The position numbers and the translations under genes are program-made. This document shows positions 6,818-10,520 of a stretch of 10,520 nucleotides of DNA, in pieces. Position 1 is the first letter of the stretch; each line of letters opens with the position of its first letter. The stretch is from positions 1 to 10,520 of the forward strand of contig UQZI01000073.1 in the NCBI GenBank assembly GCA_900545555.1. Reading direction: 5' to 3'. This DNA is from an uncultured Collinsella sp. (GTDB lineage: Bacteria > Actinomycetota > Coriobacteriia > Coriobacteriales > Coriobacteriaceae). Below the pieces are notes generated by a model. That model was not told the origin of the DNA. It saw nothing but the letters and a program-made list of their open reading frames with translations, and did not search any database.

Positions 6818-7240
6818 TTACAATGTGCAGCCCACGACCTCGATTATGGCAAAAATCGGCACCAAAAACGGGAGCAATGGCAGGGAGCGCGATTTTGTTA
6901 AGAGGCATGAGAGGGCAAGGACCAGGAGCGCGACGGCAAATGCCATGATGCCGCCTAGAGGATCGACCGTGCAAAGCGCGAAAAGCGCCTTGGCATCCCC
7001 CATGCCGATGCCGGGGGCTTGGCGATGTCGCCGCCAAAGCGACTCAGTCAGCACAAGAGAAAGGTACACGATGACCGCAAGACCGGCGTGGTCAAGCGCC
7101 GTGTTAACACCTCTGTCGAGCCAAACGCCTGCAAGCGCCGCCACCGCACACACGCCGGCAAGCTCATTGGGAAACCGCCGCTCACGGGCATCAATCACCG
7201 CGCCGGCAAAGATACAAATCCAAAACGGGATATAGACCAC
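6818..7240 (-). CDS. small A24-family prepilin peptidase
   Basis: A 140-residue polytopic membrane aspartyl protease, the size of the short TadV/CpaA and archaeal FlaK-like members that lack the N-terminal methyltransferase domain. Both catalytic aspartates are seen: D17 in AGAVIDARERRFPNEL, matching the DxxxRRxPN signature, and D82 in the GxGD motif (GIGMGDAKALF, 77-87). Hydrophobic segments lie at about 3-15, 27-41, 51-66, 84-113 and 119-137. Family members cut the leader of type IV or Tad/Flp pilins. The start is GTG at 7240 with GGGAGG 6 bases upstream; no in-frame ATG would keep D17. No pilin or assembly gene is in view, so its substrate is unknown. It lies downstream of a strong terminator, so it needs its own promoter or readthrough. 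Confidence 0.85.
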   Translation of the reverse strand: MVYIPFWICIFAGAVIDARERRFPNELAGVCAVAALAGVWLDRGVNTALDHAGLAVIVYLSLVLTESLWRRHRQAPGIGMGDAKALFALCTVDPLGGIMAFAVALLVLALSCLLTKSRSLPLLPFLVPIFAIIEVVGCTL

Positions 7241-7266
7241 AGGACACCTCCCGGTACAGCCCTCTC

Positions 7267-7314
7267 AAAAACAAAAACCACCACAAAGGTACCTGCCCCC
7301 TTTGTGGTGGTTTT
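7267..7314 (-). terminator. strong intrinsic terminator after the glycosyltransferase
   Basis: A perfect 15-bp stem (AAAACCACCACAAAG at 7274-7288, CTTTGTGGTGGTTTT at 7300-7314) with an 11-base loop. On the - strand it is followed by TGTTTTTG after the final stem T run. It begins 8 bases after the glycosyltransferase stop codon, exactly where a terminator is expected. The loop flank reads GGTACCTGCCCC, which resembles REP-like intergenic motifs known from many bacteria, so it may also be a member of a repeat family. Confidence 0.85.
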
Positions 7315-7322
7315 GATGGTGG

Positions 7323-8618
7323 TTATTTGGCGCCTTGCATGACCTCGTCGAGGGTAACGTTGACGGCGTGCTGCGTCGGGACCCAGTCGACCTTTAGGAA
7401 CAGTGCAGCCACCGTGATGGGGATATAGCTGAACATAAAGATCGGGAAGGTAAACAGGTTGGTCACCAGACGCCACTTTTGAGCGCAATGAATGTGCTTG
7501 TACTCAAAGATGGTCGTGAGCAGCGCCAGGATAAAGAAGGTCTGGTACATCATCACGAACGTCATGATAAGCGAGGCGGCACAAGCCTGCATCTCGACCT
7601 CGGTAGCCAAGAAACCATGCGAAAGGCCACCCACGATCAGGAACGTCGCATTGGCGAGCATGGAGATCAGGGACAGCAGCATGCCCGGAGCGATGGTCAT
7701 AAACATGTCATATGCGGCAAAGCGATGATAGCGGAACGTCGACTTGACCAGATGCTTGCCGTAGGTAAAAAAGACCTGGTAGAAGCCCTTGGTCCAGCGC
7801 ATGCGCTGTTTCCAGGACGCCTTAAACGTCACCGGCTGCTCGTCAAAGAACTCCGCCGGCGCATAACCGATGCGGATGCCGTGAATGGCGCAGAACGTGG
7901 TGAACTGGATGTCCTCGGTCAGTGTATGGAACTGCCAGCCGTGCATGCCCTCGATAACACTGGCGGAGATAAGGTAGCCCGAGCCCGAGACGGCGCAGGA
8001 CGTCTTGCAGATATTACGCGCGTTGTTGAGGAAGCGGGCCTCACGCAAATACCAGGTGGCGTTGGCAGAGGAAATCCACGAACTGCCGAAGTTCTTGGAG
8101 TTACGATAGCTCGTGACCACATGAAAGCCCTGGTCAAAGGCATCATTCATCTTGGAGACGTAATCGCGGGAGATAACATTGTCGGCATCGAAGATAAAGT
8201 AGCCCTCAAACGTGTCGGGATACTCGTTGAGAATGCGATCGAAACCAAAGTCCATGACCCAGCTCTTGCCCTTGCGGGCCAGGTCATTGCGCTCGTAAAC
8301 AATGGCACCGGCCTCGCGCGCGAGCTGCGCCGTGTTGTCGGTGCAAGCATCGGCGACCACGAAGACCTCGATGAGCTCGGACGGATAGTCCTGATCCTTG
8401 ATAGAGCGTACGAGATTGGCGATCACGGCCTCCTCGTTATGCGCCGCGATAAAGAAGGCATAGCGGTGGAGTTTTTCGGCCTTGGGAGGCGCGACCTCGC
8501 CACGAAGAGCGCCAATGACAAAGAAGACCACCTGGTACAGAAAGCAGACCGTGAGTAGCGTAACCACAATCTGATTAAAGATCACGATGGGCGTGTTAGT
8601 TTGTAAAAAGGCGAGCAT
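7323..8618 (-). CDS. membrane-bound family 2 glycosyltransferase (processive type)
   Basis: A 431-residue membrane enzyme with an N-terminal membrane segment (about 12-37), a cytoplasmic GT-A domain (about 50-290) and three C-terminal membrane segments (about 303-330, 343-370 and 385-410). GT2 motifs in order: FIAAHNEE (56-63), VVADACTDNT (87-96, D90), the metal-binding DAD in FIFDADN (144-146), TED (234-236, catalytic base) and QRMRW (271-275), the Q..RW acceptor signature of processive enzymes such as PgaC, NodC, hyaluronan and cellulose synthases. It therefore probably makes or extends a cell-surface polysaccharide from a UDP- or GDP-sugar. The sugar cannot be inferred. It stands alone, with no PgaB, BcsB-like or export gene beside it. 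GGGAG 5 bases upstream supports the ATG at 8618. A promoter candidate lies in the 82-base gap to the pseudouridine synthase gene. Confidence 0.87.
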   Translation of the reverse strand: MLAFLQTNTPIVIFNQIVVTLLTVCFLYQVVFFVIGALRGEVAPPKAEKLHRYAFFIAAHNEEAVIANLVRSIKDQDYPSELIEVFVVADACTDNTAQLAREAGAIVYERNDLARKGKSWVMDFGFDRILNEYPDTFEGYFIFDADNVISRDYVSKMNDAFDQGFHVVTSYRNSKNFGSSWISSANATWYLREARFLNNARNICKTSCAVSGSGYLISASVIEGMHGWQFHTLTEDIQFTTFCAIHGIRIGYAPAEFFDEQPVTFKASWKQRMRWTKGFYQVFFTYGKHLVKSTFRYHRFAAYDMFMTIAPGMLLSLISMLANATFLIVGGLSHGFLATEVEMQACAASLIMTFVMMYQTFFILALLTTIFEYKHIHCAQKWRLVTNLFTFPIFMFSYIPITVAALFLKVDWVPTQHAVNVTLDEVMQGAK

Positions 8619-8652
8619 GCAGGCTCCCGAGAACGCGTTACTTAAACAACCG

Positions 8653-8682
8653 TATATCTTACCGTAGGCTAACCGAGTTCAA
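8653..8682 (-). promoter_or_regulatory. candidate promoter of the glycosyltransferase gene
   Basis: On the - strand TTGAAC (8682-8677) is followed after 18 bases by GATATA (8658-8653), near-consensus housekeeping -35 and -10 boxes; TAAGAT (8661-8656) is an overlapping -10 alternative with a 15-base spacer. It lies between the synthase stop and the glycosyltransferase start. No terminator is seen in this 82-base gap, so readthrough from the lspA pair is also possible. Confidence 0.35.
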
Positions 8683-8700
8683 GAAACCACCTAATACTGG

Positions 8701-9714
8701 TTAGGCTTCGAGCAGACCGAGCTGCGGAACGATTTCGTCGCCGGCGGCAGTGCGGCCGAGCGAGCGCGGGGCTAGGTCATCCAGAACGGCGGCGAGATCC
8801 CACGGCAGCTCATCGCGGCACTCAATGCGCTCCCCCGTCACGGGATGATCGAACGCCACACGCCAGGAATGGAGGAATTGCCTGGTCAAACCCTGGTCGG
8901 CACGCGCATCGCACTTACCGTAGAGCGGATCGCCCACGCAGGCGTGGTTGATATGGCGCATGTGCACGCGAATCTGATGCGTGCGACCCGTAAACAAGTG
9001 GCACTCGACGAGCGTATAGCCATCGTCAAAACGCGTGGAATCGAAGCGCTCGAGGACCCTAAAGGTCGTAATTGCCTGGCGCGCGAAAGGATCGTCCGAA
9101 ACCGCCATCTTGACACGGTCGCGCGTAGAACGGGCAATGCCGGTGTTAATGGTGCCCTCGTCCATGGCAATGTGGCCGTGGACGAGCGTAATGTAGCGGC
9201 GGTCGAGCGTGCGCGTGCGGATGAGATTCTGAAGCGCGCGCTGGGTGTCGTCGTCTTTTGCCGCGAGCATAAGGCCCGAGGTGTCACGATCCAGGCGATG
9301 CACGATGCCGGGGCGGTCCTCGCCCTGCACGGTACCCAGATGGTCAATGCCACAGTGATAGACCAAGGCGTTCGCAAGGGTGCCGCTCTCGTGGCCATGG
9401 GCGGGATGGCACACCAGACCGCGCTGCTTGGAGAGCACGATGAGGTAGTCGTCCTCGTAGCGGATATCGAGGGGAATGGCCTCGGGAATCACATCGGTGG
9501 GATCGTGCGGCTCGGGCAAATCGACCGAAATACGGTCGCCGGAGCGCACGGCATACTTTTTTGACAGGCATGTCTCGCCGTTGACGGCAACGGCACCGCC
9601 CTCGATCAGATGCGCGCAGGCAGAGCGCGTAGGGCAGCCGTCATTAGCGCCCAGATAGGCGTCAAGACGCTGACCAGCGGCATCGTCGGCAACAAGGATA
9701 TGGATGTCGGCCAT
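8701..9714 (-). CDS. RluA-family 23S rRNA/tRNA pseudouridine synthase
   Basis: A 337-residue cytoplasmic RNA-modifying enzyme. An S4 RNA-binding domain is at about residues 14-62 (GQRLDAYLG through LSKKYAVRSGDRI), followed by the catalytic domain from about 86. The RluA signature GIVHRLDRDTSGLMLAAK (136-153) holds the catalytic Asp, D142. Other family blocks are VCHPAHG (101-107), RRYITLVHG and TGRTHQIRVHMRH. Length and S4 domain suit the RluD/YlyB branch, which isomerises uridines in 23S rRNA helix 69 in E. coli RluD, but the exact sites cannot be told from sequence, so no symbol is given. Its ATG shares one base with the lspA stop (TAATG), giving tight coupling. lspA next to an RluA-family gene is a conserved arrangement in many Gram-positive bacteria. 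Confidence 0.93.
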   Translation of the reverse strand: MADIHILVADDAAGQRLDAYLGANDGCPTRSACAHLIEGGAVAVNGETCLSKKYAVRSGDRISVDLPEPHDPTDVIPEAIPLDIRYEDDYLIVLSKQRGLVCHPAHGHESGTLANALVYHCGIDHLGTVQGEDRPGIVHRLDRDTSGLMLAAKDDDTQRALQNLIRTRTLDRRYITLVHGHIAMDEGTINTGIARSTRDRVKMAVSDDPFARQAITTFRVLERFDSTRFDDGYTLVECHLFTGRTHQIRVHMRHINHACVGDPLYGKCDARADQGLTRQFLHSWRVAFDHPVTGERIECRDELPWDLAAVLDDLAPRSLGRTAAGDEIVPQLGLLEA

Positions 9715-10313
9715 TAGCGCTCGCTCCTTTCGCGAATCTTGCGGGCACGCTCCCCACGTTGTTTGGCTTTGCGCTTGGCGCGGGCCTCATCACGGGCGTT
9801 AAGCTCAGCGGTCGCATCGACCTCACGGGCCGCCGGGCTCAAGAACATGTAGCCAAAGAGGGCGAGCACGACGCCCAAGGTAATGCCGATATCGGCCACA
9901 TTGAAGACGGGGAAGTCGATGAAGGTGGTAGCAATAAAATCGGTCACGAAGCCAAAGGCCAAACGATCGATCGCGTTACCGATAGCACCGCCCGCAACCA
10001 TCGCCATGCCCACAACCTCAAGATGGGCGAGCTGAGGTGCACGAACCAGGTACACGGCAATGGCGACAATGACCGCTAGCGCCAGCAAGGCAAAAGCCAT
10101 ACCATGGCCCTCACCCATGCTAAAGGCGGCTCCGATATTGCGAACAAACACGAAATCGATCACGCCAGGAATAACGGTCATCTGCAGGGCATCGCCCACG
10201 GCGCGAACCGCAAGCTTGGTCAACTGGTCAACAAGCAACACAACGAGCGCTACCCCACCAGCAACACCTAACCGCCAACGCAAAGGCGGCGTCATATCCC
10301 CAGTACGACCCAA
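9714..10313 (-). CDS. lspA: lipoprotein signal peptidase LspA (signal peptidase II)
   Basis: A 199-residue membrane aspartyl protease that removes the signal peptide from diacylglyceryl-modified prolipoproteins. Four membrane segments at about 15-37, 70-91, 97-114 and 138-159. Signature blocks: VDQLTK (28-33), VRNIGAAFS (57-65), GGAIGNAIDRLAFGFVTDF (108-126) and FNVADIGI (137-144); the catalytic pair is D116 and D141. The C-terminus (about 160-199) is a strongly basic, probably cytoplasmic tail rich in A, R, K and E, longer than in the short family members. The start is TTG at 10313: AGGGG lies 6 bases upstream, whereas the in-frame ATG at 10295 has its G-rich stretch too close. A TATAAG (10371-10366, - strand) about 55 bases upstream is a possible -10 without a clear -35. 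It forms an overlapping pair with the RluA-family gene. Confidence 0.95.
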   Translation of the reverse strand: MGRTGDMTPPLRWRLGVAGGVALVVLLVDQLTKLAVRAVGDALQMTVIPGVIDFVFVRNIGAAFSMGEGHGMAFALLALAVIVAIAVYLVRAPQLAHLEVVGMAMVAGGAIGNAIDRLAFGFVTDFIATTFIDFPVFNVADIGITLGVVLALFGYMFLSPAAREVDATAELNARDEARAKRKAKQRGERARKIRERSER

Positions 10314-10414
10314 ATCAATCCCCTACCCTCAAAACAATCGAATTACGTTTAACGCAAAGCAATATCTTATAGTGACCAGCAATGAAATAGCCGATGATTC
10401 ATTACCGACAGCGA

Positions 10415-10513
10415 AAACCCGCCAGAGCGAGCAAGGTGCCTTGAAACGAGGCGGCATTGACCTTTTGGTCATGCCGCCGAAGTTGAAAGGCAGATTGCCG
10501 CTCTGGCGGGTTT
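10415..10513. other. 99-base nested hairpin: structured RNA or intergenic repeat
   Basis: Four stacked helices can be drawn. The outer stem AAACCCGCCAGAGCG (10415-10429) pairs perfectly with 10499-10513 (15 bp). Inside it GCAA/TTGC (10431-10434, 10495-10498), a 3x3 internal loop, GCCTT/AAGGC (10438-10442, 10487-10491), a larger internal loop (10443-10449, 10479-10486), then GGCGGCAT/ATGCCGCC (10450-10457, 10471-10478) and GACC/GGTC closed by TTTT, with one bulged T (10458). On the - strand TTTT(cg) follows the outer stem; on the + strand only TTT. Too elaborate for a plain terminator, but termination of a gene beyond the edge is possible. The remaining gap to lspA (10314-10414) holds only the candidate -10 and the ribosome site noted there. 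Confidence 0.6.
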
Positions 10514-10520
10514 GCAGCGT

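Noticed and set aside
7479..8558. 359-codon open frame on the + strand opposite the glycosyltransferase
   Set aside because: Composition is that of a reverse-frame shadow (rich in G, R, H, D), and the GT2 motifs on the other strand are decisive.
8845..9564. 239-codon open frame on the + strand opposite the pseudouridine synthase
   Set aside because: Antisense shadow of a gene with a full RluA signature; no ribosome site or domain.
10323..10328. GGGTAG on the - strand as a SigB-like -10 for lspA
   Set aside because: It coincides with the ribosome site and would leave almost no leader; no suitable -35 at the right distance.
1..10520. CRISPR arrays, tRNA or rRNA genes, insertion sequences, phage or toxin-antitoxin genes
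   Set aside because: No spaced direct repeats, cloverleaf-like sequences, transposase or integrase motifs, or paired small toxin genes were found on either strand.

Overview
The window looks like chromosomal DNA from a GC-rich anaerobic gut actinobacterium of the Coriobacteriia, most likely Collinsella or a close relative. This is judged from codon use, protein style and gene content (a SigB-type sigma factor with an RsbW-like partner, Dgt-like HD protein, lspA-RluA pair). It is an inference from the sequence alone, not a database match. A short left end (about 1-600) is strikingly AT-rich, with Firmicutes-like codon use, and looks acquired.

Layout. On the + strand are a 16-cysteine DUF3795-type protein (93-506), followed by its own terminator, and an unrecognised 79-residue two-pass membrane protein (620-859). 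From 869 to the right edge every gene lies on the - strand, so transcription runs right to left. In that order come lspA and an RluA-family pseudouridine synthase (one-base overlap), a membrane GT2 glycosyltransferase closed by a strong hairpin terminator, a small A24 prepilin peptidase, a Dgt-like HD nucleotide triphosphohydrolase, rarA, a DUF948 membrane-anchored protein, an RsbW-like protein, a SigB/F/G-family sigma factor and an AI-2E-family permease.

How the genes work together. The DUF948, RsbW-like, sigma and AI-2E genes overlap or abut (8-base overlap, 1-base gap, 4-base overlap) and form a clear translationally coupled cluster, probably for envelope or general stress. A SigB-like promoter candidate lies in front of it. 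The RsbW-like protein lacks the usual ATP-binding residues and there is no RsbV antagonist in view, so sigma control may not follow the classical partner-switch scheme. A palindrome matching the Gram-positive LexA/SOS core (CGAAC-N4-GTTCG) lies upstream of rarA, just before a good -10 element, which suggests rarA belongs to the SOS regulon.

The right edge (10415-10513) carries a 99-base nested hairpin with a perfect 15-bp outer stem, either a structured RNA or an intergenic repeat. It is the least explained element in the window. No tRNA, rRNA, CRISPR array, insertion sequence or phage gene was seen.
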